A stretch of 64,000 nt of DNA, taken from positions 23,787,501 through 23,851,500 of the forward strand of contig JAJNNQ010000003.1 in the NCBI GenBank assembly GCA_027886175.1. Reading direction: 5' to 3'. Source of the DNA: Phylloscopus collybita (lineage: Eukaryota; Chordata; Aves; Passeriformes; Phylloscopidae). The notes under the pieces were generated by a model. That model had not been told where the DNA came from, did not search any database, and saw only the letters and a list, made by a program, of their open reading frames with translations. Numbering within the stretch: position 1 is the stretch's first letter; every line of letters begins with the position of its first letter. Positions 23,006-34,100 of the stretch are shown in pieces. The translations under genes and the position numbers were made by a program.

Positions 23006-25546
23006 GGCAGCTCAGCCCTCTCACTGTGTTTGTGTCCGAGGGGCTCTGGGCACACCAAAGTCCATGGTGCTCTGGCCCTCCCCTGAGACCTGGAGCTTTC
23101 TCATAGAGCACCAGCAGGAAGAGTGCCAGCTGCTTGTATTTATTGAGGAGATTTGAGGTTGTCCTTTCCCTCCTGTGGACGAGCTGAATGTCTCAGAGAG
23201 CTGCCTGTTCCTGCTGTGGCTCTTTCCTCTAACCTGCTGGGGGTAGGGTGGCTGTTCCTAAATGCACTCAGGGGAGTTTTAAAGTCACCCTAATCAGCTT
23301 TTTTTTTTCTTCTTCTTCTTAAAAAAAAAACCTAAAATACTTAAATACTTTTATCCCATGAATTAATCATTCAGCCATATCAAGGCTTTAAGCTTTCAAC
23401 ATCAGGCTTGTTTATGAGTTCAAATTTTCAGAATAATCCCTTGCAGTAAAAGCTACTGTCTTTCCCTGAGAGCTTCAAGGTAATGCAACAGCACTTGCTT
23501 GACCAAAGAGTAATTCACTACCATGTAATTAGCAGCTCATGCAAGAGACAGTCACTCTGAAATAAGTATATACCATGAGCAGTGATAAGGACTTAAGGCA
23601 GTGACATATACAGAAAGCTCTTTCAGAAACTGAAGCATATTGCCTTTTGTTTGTAGAGCAGCTCATGAAAGTAATGTGCATGTTACAGCTGCATGATCAC
23701 CATTAACATACTGCAGATGAGCTGTACAAATAAGCAAGACTTTACAACAGCTTTGTTTACACCATTTTTCTATAAAATTTCTAACCACTCAAAGGGTGTC
23801 CTTGGAGTCTGCTGAAGAATATTGACTATGGAATGTTGCAGTTCTGCATATTCAGGTAGAAACAGGATTCTAAGAATCTGTTTATCCAGCTAAGACAGAG
23901 ACAAGTACTGAGACCTCTCTGTTCTCTCCTCATAAGCTACTCAATATACTGGGATGTGAGAAAACAGCTGACCAAAAGCCTGCTTGCTCATTAAGTTCTG
24001 ATGGAAAAGCAGTGACAGAGAGAGGCCCTTTGCAGTGGGGTAATTAGAAATTAATTGGGAGTCTTTACCAAGTGCAGGGAATTGTCAGCCTGCTCCCCAT
24101 TCAAAGCTGATCTCTGTATGGCTGAGGAAGAGATGTTTGCTGCAGGGTGCCTGGTGAAGATCAGATCTAAAATAAATATGCTCCCCTATATTATCTCAGC
24201 TTTCCAACATGCAGGTGTTGAAATCACCAACTAAGAGCCTCAGAAACCTGTTCTTTGTGATAGGGGCTTACAGACTGAGCTGGTCATCAGCACGGCCAAA
24301 GCTTCTAGTTCTGGCTTGCCAAGAAAGCACAAACTCACATGCTGCCAGCTCAGGTGGGCAGACCTCCCTCTAGCCCATATTTCAGCAAAAATCACTGGTG
24401 TGGGCCCATCCAGGTAGCTCCTGACATTGCAGAGGGTTTCTGATCTCTAACAGAGATTCTGATCTATAATTTCTCTGTTGCCTGCAGAGCCTGGCTAACA
24501 AATAGGAGTTTAAGCTCTGAGCCCATTGTCACAGAAGATGTGCAGTCTCCAACAGCAGATCTTCTGAGAGCACACAGCTCTACCAGCTTCATTCATACCT
24601 GCATTAGATAACATCATTACAAGGGAGACAAAATACAGAGACAGGGATTATTTGCTTCAACTGCATTTCTAGGTCTAGTGGTTTTCACTGGTGTTAAGTA
24701 ATTTCTGTCATCAAAGACTTTTCTCCTGACTTTCTCAGTGCTGTCAGGAAAGTAGACTCAGGTACTTACAGCTTAGATCATGGATATAATCAAGGACTGG
24801 GCCCATTCCTGTACCAAAGCCCTGTGGCTCTGCCTGGAATCCATGGAGCTGTATGGATCCACTCCAGCTGCAGACTGCCCCACTGGTGCAAGGCTCAGCG
24901 TAAGCCAAGGTGCTTTAAACCCAGCAGGGGCATTTGAAAAACTGCATCCATTTCTCTGCCTAATCCTTCAAAAGAAACATTACCCACCAGGACCAGAATT
25001 AGAAACATTTATTAGGAAAATGTGGCAAGAGCAGTGAAATACGGGCTTGGTAAGTAAGATCAATTTCTGTGTCAGGGTGCTTCTATTTCCAGGTCTAAAA
25101 ACCTGGAAAATATCCAGCTTCAAGTGCAGTGCTCTCTGCTGAGGCATTCCTGCTATGTTGGTTTTGGGAAATTTTATTGTTTTATCACAAAATTCACCCC
25201 TGTTTTCTCTGAATGTGTTTCAGTATGTTCAGTATATCTTAAACAGTTCTACTGAATGTGAGGTCAGGCAGTGAATGGACAACTGTGTTTTATTAAAGAG
25301 CATCCAAATTAATAACAGTTAACAGCTATTTGTAACATCAGATAGATTTTATCTCTGACCCTGATTTATGTGCTTTTGCCTCTGGTGTTGGATACATTAT
25401 TTCTGTGATAGGACCCATAGCAATCCCAATCATGTCAGGTGCCAGGGAAACTCATGGGTTGCCCCAAGGCTCAAGCAGAGCAGCTAAATACACATTTAGC
25501 AAAATGAGGAAAGGTGAGGGAAAGGCCCAGGGGAAGAGCAAGTTAA
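23006..25546. other. Intergenic, nothing recognised
   Basis: About 2.5 kb of unique sequence with few ORFs over 60 codons. No repeat or exon recognised. Confidence 0.55.
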
Positions 25547-25552
25547 CTGGAG

Positions 25553-26261
25553 TGTCCTGGTTGAGGGCAAATTTTGGAGGAAACCTCCAAAATTCCTCTG
25601 GAGAAGCAAACCCAAGCAGCCCCTCCCCCAGTTGGTCCGGGAAAAAATCTCCTCAGAGAAAAGTGGAAAAAAGTATTTGTTTAACAAAGTGCCCACAAGC
25701 ACAAAGAATGAATAATAGGAAACAATAAAACCTCTGGGTGCTCTGGAGAGAGAAACTGAGAAAGTCCTTGCCATGGGTTAGCTTGGCTCTCTCAGTCTCT
25801 TATCAGGACAGCTGGAAAATGCTGTCCTGGGCCCCAGTGGGTCTCAGGTGTGAGCTCCTGGTGCTCTTCTGGGTTTTCAGTCCAGGGCAGGTTTAAACAG
25901 TCCCAAGAAAAAGGAAAAAAACAGTCCAGGGAACTTCCCTGCCTCAGCTAGTTAAACCAACTAAAAGCAAAAGAGATCTCTGTCCTGCTGTCTGTCTGTG
26001 CCTCAGCCCAACACAGTCCAGGAGCCAGAATGTGGAGGAGTCAGAGCAGTTCCTCAAAACAAACTCCACGCTTCTCCTCCTTCTCCTTCTCCTTCTCCTT
26101 CTCCTTCTCCTTCTCCTTCTCCTTCTCCTTCTCCTTCTCCTTCTCCTTCTCCTTCTCCCTGCTTCATTCTCAGAACCAGTCTTGAGGGAACAGAACACAA
26201 TATCCAAGGCAAACAGAACAGACAACTGGGGACACAAGCATCATAAAGTCACCCCAGGACT
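25553..26261. mobile_element. Solo LTR, family D, with an expanded internal hexanucleotide
   Basis: This 709-bp element starts TGTCCTGG and ends CCCCAGGACT, inverted termini with one changed terminal base. It is flanked by a perfect 6-bp duplication CTGGAG (25547-25552 and 26262-26267). A (CTCCTT)n tract lies inside at 26071-26158. An AATAAA occurs on the plus strand at about 25724, but orientation is not certain. The Leu-rich, Ser/Pro-rich and Arg-rich ORFs here are translations of the microsatellite. Confidence 0.82.
26071..26158. repeat. (CTCCTT)n hexanucleotide microsatellite
   Basis: About 14 units, all pyrimidine on the plus strand, located inside the LTR at 25553-26261. Confidence 0.97.
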
Positions 26262-26267
26262 CTGGAG

Positions 26268-29200
26268 CCACTAGCCAGCCCCAAAGAGACTGAAGGTTAA
26301 CAGAAGTTTCTGAAATGGTTTCACACAACCTTGTGGAGAAATGTCCAGATCCTGCTCTTTGCAGGATGGCACTGAGACACCAGACACCATCAACACGTAC
26401 AGAGCACAGTGCAATAAAACACCAGTGTGCCCACAGCTCATTGTTTAAACCATTGTGTCATCTGTGTGAAGATGGAGTTCAGCCTGAGTCCTGTCTTCAC
26501 GTCCTGGAGATTGCTCCTCACCTCACAGGATGGAACTGAAGGATGTGAGGACACACACCTGCAGTCAGTGTTCAGCCTGGCAGGGGATTTCAGAAGGCAG
26601 AAGACGAGCAGGATTAAAAATGAGAGCTGCAGGAAAATGAAATGTGAGTTTTAGAATTGCAGTGAGCATGACTTAGCTCTGCTCCTTTTGGAACTGTGAC
26701 AGGAACAGAGGCAGGCCGTGGCTGAAGGTTCCTGAAAATCTCATTATGAAAGTCCTTTTTGTTATTTACATCTTCTACATATATCATATAGTGCCAATCT
26801 AAGAGCAGTAGATAAGAATTACTTCTCTTTTTTTACACAGATCCTTAAATTTAGAGACACCCAGCAGTATTCTAGTGTTCAGGTTCTTTGCTCCACTATT
26901 AGTAAATCAAAGTCTTAAGCTGTAGTGCTTTATTGAATACAGTGACAAATGGGGATGAACTGCATTCTCCCCTATAGTCATAAAATTGATTTAATATTTC
27001 AATTAATCTTTGCTACCTTCTCAAAAAATTTATGTGAATACATTCTGAGTAAGTCATCTTCAGGACCTAAGTAAATACTAACATAAATATCACTTAATTT
27101 ATTTGTTCTCTTTAGAATTCCTTTATATCACTCTTGCAGTCAAATGCAAGTATTGCTTCTACCAACCAGAATGCAGGAGCATCAGCTGAGGTCCTTACAA
27201 AAGGACTGTCACATTTTCATTAAATACTTCTATATTCATAGTCTGGTTTCCATAGCCAATGAAATGGTTCTTCACAACCTTGCAGAGGATGGGAATTATA
27301 TCATAATCTATCCTTTAATATCAAAGTAAAAGAAAATAGGATTTTGAAATAAGTGCCATTTTTATTTCCAGAAAAGAGAACTGGTCAGGCTCTCATTGTT
27401 GGGGCTTTTCTTACTTCCCCTCTGATAGAAGATTGCAGAGGGGCTGACAAGGTTTCATGCAGCATTTTTGAGAACATGCATTTTGTGATGTGATGTGCTG
27501 TGGTCCATGCTCTTTTTGTAATGATCCTTTATGGCCATAGTCCCATGGAGAGGAGACACACAACTCCTACAAGACTGTGCTAAAGTAGTCCAGAAGTGGT
27601 CAGATGGATTGGTATGTGGGTGGATGTGTTACTAACTTCAGATTTCTGAAGGCTGGTAATACTTTTTGCCTAAGTACTGGTTCCTCTAATCCAGAATCTT
27701 AGGTTCACTAAATGTGGCAAGCAATTAACTGTGCATTAGCAAGCTGTTTGTGGAAGCCCAGGGTATGAATGCCCCCTCCTCAGCTCACCAAAGGACTCAT
27801 CCTGCAGGCTTTGCAGCCCTTGGCAAGGGAATATCCTGCTCTGATGGCAAAGACTTGGATTAAAAACGAGGTTTGGGGGGTTTTGTGAAGCATGACATGC
27901 TATCCTAAATCATAGTCTCTAATGAAAATAAATAATTAATAGTTTATGGGGAGAAGGGCATCTTTCTCTCTTCCTGGCTCTGCCCTTCTGGATACTCTGT
28001 CACTACTGGTGTGTGGGCTGGTGATGGCTTTGAATTCCCACACTGCTGGAGACACTAAGTCAGGCCTCCCTTGCACAGGGATGCCCCACAGGCAGCAAAT
28101 CCCTTGCTCAAGATCCCACACTGAGTTCCTGGCACAACATAAGATTCACTTCTTCACATTTTTAAGGTTGAGTCAATTACATAGCCCTTCCCCTTCCCCT
28201 TCCCCTTCCCCTTCCCCTTCCCCTTCCCCTTCCCCTTCCCCTTCCCCTTCTCTAAAAGTATAATTGATCCCAGTGGTAAGAATCCCAGAGGAATAGGCTG
28301 CTGGTGCAGAGGTATATTAAAGAAAAGAGCTCTCCTGTGGTAGGCCATGCCCTGAGAAGTGGTCAATCTGCCCAAGTAAATCTGCCCCACGCTCACTCTG
28401 AGCAGCAGTCACTGGTTTCCCTCACTACACTGCCTGTAAATGGTACTTCAGTGGTGACTGCAGCAGATACTTGGACTTATTTAAAACACTGGAATGGAAA
28501 AGTCCCCAGCACAGGGGATTGAAAGAATTGCTGAAATAGAGACTTTTCCCCCTCCTCTGTCTCCTCACTCTCTCCCCATTTGGCTAACTTCACAGTTTAA
28601 GAAATGGACTTAAGGGCCTTCAGCTACCTCACAGTCCAGCTTGTTGAGCATGGCTGTAATTGAAAAATCTGGGCTGATGGGGAAGGAGAAGATTGATTCT
28701 CTTTGAAGTGGATCTGGAGAGGAGGGTGCTGTGTAAATGGGGAGAATCTGCTGGGAGAGGTGCTGGAGGTCACAGGTGTCTGTTGGCAAGAGCAAGCACT
28801 TAGTGCTTATTGCTCCACTTCATGGTGTAGAGACCTGCTAGGCTCTAAGATATCTGTGCAAACAGTAGGTACAGCTGAGGTACTTCTTTCATCTCCTGCT
28901 AATTAAAAACGTACCAAAATGTTGAGGGGCAACACTGTTTCAGGGCATTTGATGCTTTTAGAGTAATGCATGGCTCCTAACAAGGAGTCCAACCTGGGAC
29001 CACCATCTGTAACCTTCAGCTAAAGCACAGTATCCATCCATTTGTTAAATGCTGCTTTTCCACTTGGGCTCACTGGTCTCTGCTCTCCCACTGTTGGTTG
29101 CCAGATGGAGCTTAACTCTGCTTCATTAAGCCCTAAATGTTTGGGCTGTGTTTGACTGTCCTACCTTGTGGTACCACTGTGAGGCACATGAGACCTCAGT

Positions 29201-30182
29201 GCCACGTTCCAGAAGTTACTGAGCCCTTTGTGGTCAATCTGCTATGAGGGGCAAGAGATTCTGCCCCCTCTCAAATCAAAACTTCAGTGTTTTGACCCTC
29301 CTGGCCTAAGAAAACCCTCTTCCCTTATTACAGATCTGGAGCTTGGTCAAGGCTGCATGGAGCAGAACCTGAGTGTGGGGGACAGCTGACCAAAGCTGAT
29401 GGGATCCCTGCTCTGGGGAAGAGCTGTCAAGTGGGCAGGGAGAACCTGCAACACTTTCAGTTGTGTGTGATATATCTAAAGTGGAAGCAAATGTGAAAGG
29501 AAAGAAAAACATAAGCTCCCAAGAAAAGTAAATGCCTATATTCTGATACTCAGTAAATGCCTGACTGCCTTGGAAACATGGGTCAAATATGATATTGGCA
29601 TAACTACAGCCCCATGAAGCTGATGATAATTCTATCCAAGTGCTGTGCAAATTATAGAGGTCCAGCACAATTAGTGTCAGCTAAATTAGGTTAAAAATAA
29701 TCAATAGGAGACAGCCATTCTGCCTGTCAGTTCAGATCACACAGGGGCTTTTTATAAATCACAGTGTGAAGAAAAGTATTTGGTTCTTTTCCATTTTAGT
29801 TCACACAGCGAGGGCACAGATGTCTGGCATTTTTTCAGTTGCTTTTTGCGAGTGGCACCACATTGCCAGAGGGTGCAGTGCCAAGCTCTGCTCCCCCAGC
29901 TCCGGGCTCCAGCAGCAGATGAAGTCCTCATTCGCTGCTCCTCTCACCTGCCAGCATGGGCTGGCAGTGGGCAAACATGGGACAGAGCTATTTATAAACA
30001 GAACATTGCTCATTTCATGCCTTCTTTGAAGCAATCTGCAATGTGTGTTGGGACTGTTCTGTTTAAACACAGCGGGCAGCTGTTCTGAGCTGTGTCACCA
30101 GTCCAGCAGGAGCAGTGAGGAGGCTGTAAAGGAAACTTTCCTGTGTGGCCATCCCGATGGCAGGTGGGGGCCAGGTGTGTTC
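26268..30182. other. Intergenic with (CCCCTT)n
   Basis: About 3.9 kb, AT-rich between 26700 and 27400. It contains the (CCCCTT)n microsatellite and otherwise no recognised feature. Confidence 0.55.
28185..28250. repeat. (CCCCTT)n hexanucleotide microsatellite
   Basis: About 11 units of CCCCTT; the minus strand is (AAGGGG)n, with regularly spaced runs of four G. Confidence 0.97.
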
Positions 30183-31005
30183 CTCATGTTATAAATGAAA
30201 TTAGTGATGTAAGTAATTTGTGTTAAAAGTTATAGTCAATAATTATAAATATGTAGGGGCTATGAAGCAAACTGCAGAAATTGTAAATATGTAGAAGCTG
30301 TTAAGCAATAATTGCCAGTTGCAGAAACTGCAGAAGTAAAGAAATTAGAAAGAGCCAGGCCTTGGTGCAGGGTAATGTAATGTAACTTTGTATCATAAGA
30401 TGAAACCAAGGGACTCCTAATTAACATGGGAAGCCGGTCAGAGCAACACACATACGACCAACATGGTTAGATCATGTGTTCTCCCTTTATTCTCCCGAGG
30501 AGGGGGGTTAAATACAGTTTCAGACAGTTCACAGTTACAGGTGTTTTCTAATTGGCATTCAGTGTAAGAAAGAATGTAAACAATTTCACCCTTAAGGAGG
30601 TCACCATGACTACACTATAACTATGCTATCTAATACTGAAACACACCTTAAAGTGAATTTCTAACTGCGCCACAGGTCTGTCTACTTCTAGATAGGCCTG
30701 AAACTGAGGCCCAGTTTGGGATAGTTCAAATCTCATCCCAAAATACCTCATGTCCATGTTCTCTAAGAACTTCTGCTACAATAAGACATGAAGAAAGGGA
30801 GAAAACGAGAAATATGGTGAAACCATGGTGACCACAGTGGAAGGTTCCCAGGGACGTGTTGAGAGGAAGAGGAGAGACTTCATCCACCGACCACCGTGAG
30901 AGGGCAGGAGACCCCAGACTCCCAGAGTTGGAAGACTCAACTGTGACCAAATGTGGGAAAGCATAGACTGGGGAGGGACCAAGGGGTGTGTGTAAACCAA
31001 AAAGT

Positions 31006-31012
31006 TATAAAA
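31006..31012 (+). promoter_or_regulatory. LTR TATA box
   Basis: TATAAAA sits in the U3 part of the LTR at 30187-31167, with the LTR poly(A) signal about 110 bases downstream. Confidence 0.55.
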
Positions 31013-31116
31013 ATGGGAAACTGTGGGGGAAACTCCGAGAGCTGTGTGTGGAGCACGAGCTGAGATCTGTGCTTTCCAGCTTTCCCAGCGCGCTGCTCGC
31101 TTTGGCTTCTCTCTTT

Positions 31117-31122
31117 AATAAA
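31117..31122 (+). terminator. LTR poly(A) signal AATAAA
   Basis: AATAAA in TTTAATAAAGTTTATC near the 3' end of the LTR at 30187-31167, followed by a U5 of about 45 bases ending at the target duplication. Confidence 0.6.
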
Positions 31123-31171
31123 GTTTATCTAATTGGCAATCAATCATTGGGTCCTTTATATTTATCACTCA

Positions 31172-34100
31172 GCAATCCTGTGTGTGGGTCTGGGCAGGAG
31201 TGGGGATGCTGTGTTATCCCACAGGCTGGCTGCTGCCATGGTGAGCAGCCCTGCTGACCTGACAGGGATCACAGATCGAAGCAAACAAACCAGTGCTGCA
31301 CAGAGAGAGAGATGAGTGAGCAGTGCTGGGGGGTCACTGTGCTCCTAGGAATAGCCAAAGCACGGCCTGGTATTTTCTTCTGAAATCTCTCTGCATCTGG
31401 AAGGGCTCCCTGGCACTGGAAGTTCACATCTGGCTGTGCTGGTGCTTTGCTTGGGGCTGATCCAGCCCTTGGAAATGAGGATCCACAGGAGGACAATAGC
31501 AGCTGTAGCTTAGGCTTAAGCCTAAGCTTCAAAGCTGCTTAAACTCAACATCAGTCTGCAAACTACTGGGGACACATGCTGGGTTGTGGTCTGTTTTCTA
31601 ACTGGCTAAAATATCTGTGATTCCCTTGGAATGAGGAATGCTTCAGATGGAGGCCAGCTCTGCCCAGCACATTGGTGTTAATTAGTCCATTGTTGTGGTC
31701 ATGTGTTAACCTGTGCAGCATCAAAGGCACAGGTCCACCTTTCCAAAAGCAAATAGCTTTGAATTTCCCATACTGAGGTATCCAGGCTTCCATATTGATC
31801 CTGACAGCTTTCCGTAGCACCTGGAGCAGTGGAAGTAAATAGTTCCTTGTTTTACTGATATAGGAGAAAAATCAGTATCACCATGCAGATTGGATCTTTT
31901 TTCCTTTAGATTAAACAATATCGCATCCACAAAAGTCATTAGAGTTCCAAATACTTTGCAATTAATCATGAAGAGAGTAAATGAATCATTGATTTAACAT
32001 TAAGAGAGCTTTTTTTTTTTTTTTTTTGGCAATGTATTCTCCTGACAACTTGCATTACCAGTAAGTATTCAATAACGAATAAAATAATACATTTGGTCTG
32101 GTTTAGAGTATGCCTCAAACTCCATAAATATCAATACAGACACAGCTAAATAAATCTTCTTGTGATTGTGAGCTTTAGCTAAGAATACATCCAGCAGTAA
32201 AGGTGGTCAGTGGAAAGCAGGGACAGATACAGGGTTTTTATTTGTCTGGCAGCACAGTTTGGGCAGCTGCGTGCGTGTTTGCATGGGTTAGATGTGGGAA
32301 TTGTGGAAGCTGAGAATTTCAGGCTTGCCTATAATCAAAAATGACTCTTTGGTGACCAAAGGCATGCATGGAGGTGGCAGGGAGGTACTGGCCTGCACTG
32401 GAAGTTGTGCCAGCTTTTGTAAGGGGGGGGTGTGGCTGTGAAAGTGCCTATGAGCCCATGTCCACAATCCCACAGCTGGCTGAGCACATATTCGTGTCCA
32501 TATGTAAACCACCTGCACTGGAAAGGAAATCCCTAGAATTTTACAAAGGTTAAGAACTTAAGCACTCAGATATTAAAAAAATGTGCTCAGTGCTCTCTAA
32601 CTGGCCGATAGGTTTGATGTTTGTGTGCCAGAAGTGTGACTTCTGGACAAAGGTTTCCCTGCTTTGGGGCATTTGGCATTTGTTAGGTGGAATCAGATGT
32701 AAAGAAGGCTGCAGCAGGAGAGGGAGAAGAGGGGTCTGAGCCTCCCACTCCACATTCTGCATCTGCCCTGTAAAGCTGTGACCACACACATGGGTCAGCT
32801 TGCTGATCTGGGAGAAAATGCCATTTTTGTTTTGGTGACTGTTCTATGAGCTCAGTGGGATGGATCATGCACCACACAGTTCGCAGCTTGGGGTGAGGGA
32901 AGTTGACAAAGCAGGAGAGAAGGGAGAACAGCCCCACTTTTATTCAACCAGAGCCCCCAGCCAGACTGGCTGCAGTGAAATCCAGAGCCTTAACAGGGAA
33001 TACAGCTCCAGTGTCAAATGGAGCACAAAGCCACGGGGCAGCCTTTTGTACATTAATGTGGGCTCTCTACCCCAGCCAGCTCCCTAGCCTCAAATTACAG
33101 AAACATCTTTGCACAGCGGTTTTTTTTCTCATCTGTGAAACACCATCTCTGGCCACTGGTGCACTGTGGGTTGTTCCCTGGCTGTGCACTGGGAACCAGG
33201 CTGCCAATCCAGGCTTGGTTTGCTTCCTTCCTTCCTCTTCTTTGCAAACTAGATATTACACATAATCACTGGATAAGGTTAAAAAAAGAAAATCAGAGAA
33301 AATATTAGAAAAAACAGAAAAGGTTCCCTCAATTTAGGTCAAAAGACTGAACAGTTGGGCATCTGATGTGTATTTATGTCTGAGCAAACTGTTAAAAGGC
33401 CAGGGATTTATCCAGTGTAAGAAGAAGTGCATTAGTCTATAATGTGAGTTAGTAAGACCTTGTAACTTTGTGCACATGAATTTTCACCACTGAAATAAGT
33501 GATACTGCTTTTACAGTTAGGTACTTGATTTTAGGTACCTTGCTCAATTGGGAGTCCATGGTATCAACTTCTCCAAATGACTGTTGCTTGGATTTGGTCA
33601 CAGAAAGTTTTTATAGGGCTCCAAGGCTTATCTGCCAGTATCTTTCTTTTCTCCCATCCCCAAAGTGACACAATAACTTCAGACTTCCTTTGTAGCTTGT
33701 TTTATGTTTTTTGTCAGCTCTGTTGGTCCTTGAGCTTAAAAATGTTCTCCATGCCTATAATACAAGAGGGGTGGAGGGAAGTTTTTGGTGCATTTCATGT
33801 CCCAGTATCACCTACAGATGAACTAAAATGTCACACATACAAAAACATAAAAAATGGTAAAATATGTATATGTCCATAAATCTATTTAAGCACAAGCAGT
33901 GATGGATGAGTGTGTTTAAATCTTAGAATCGTATTTCTTCTAACTTATTGGAAGAGGACTCCCATAATTCACTGGAGAGCCTCATTCTTGTGAATTATTG
34001 TCTTCATCATTTAAGGAATATTTCATCTCCTGAAGATGATCTCCAGCCACTGTAACCTGTATTTGGCTCTCAGCTATATTTCTTTATCTCCCTTAATGCA

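Larger units (their letters stand above)
30187..31167 (+). mobile_element. Solo LTR, family E, with clear promoter and poly(A) parts
   Basis: This 981-bp element starts TGTTATAAATG and ends TTTATATTTATCA, flanked by CTCA on both sides (30183-30186 and 31168-31171), a 4-bp target duplication. A TATAAAA box lies at 31006-31012 and AATAAA at 31117-31122, about 110 bases apart, the usual layout of U3, R and U5. The element is long for a solo LTR. The segment of about 30470-30790 carries an opposite-strand AATAAAGG (plus-strand CCTTTATT near 30485) and may be a separate insertion. Confidence 0.75.

Noticed and set aside
22538..23156. Long Pro/Gln-rich and Gly/Cys/Trp-rich ORFs
   Set aside because: They are translations of a GC-rich minisatellite, open on both strands at once.
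25944..26274. Poly-Leu, poly-Arg and Ser-Pro ORFs
   Set aside because: They are frames through the (CTCCTT)n microsatellite inside an LTR.
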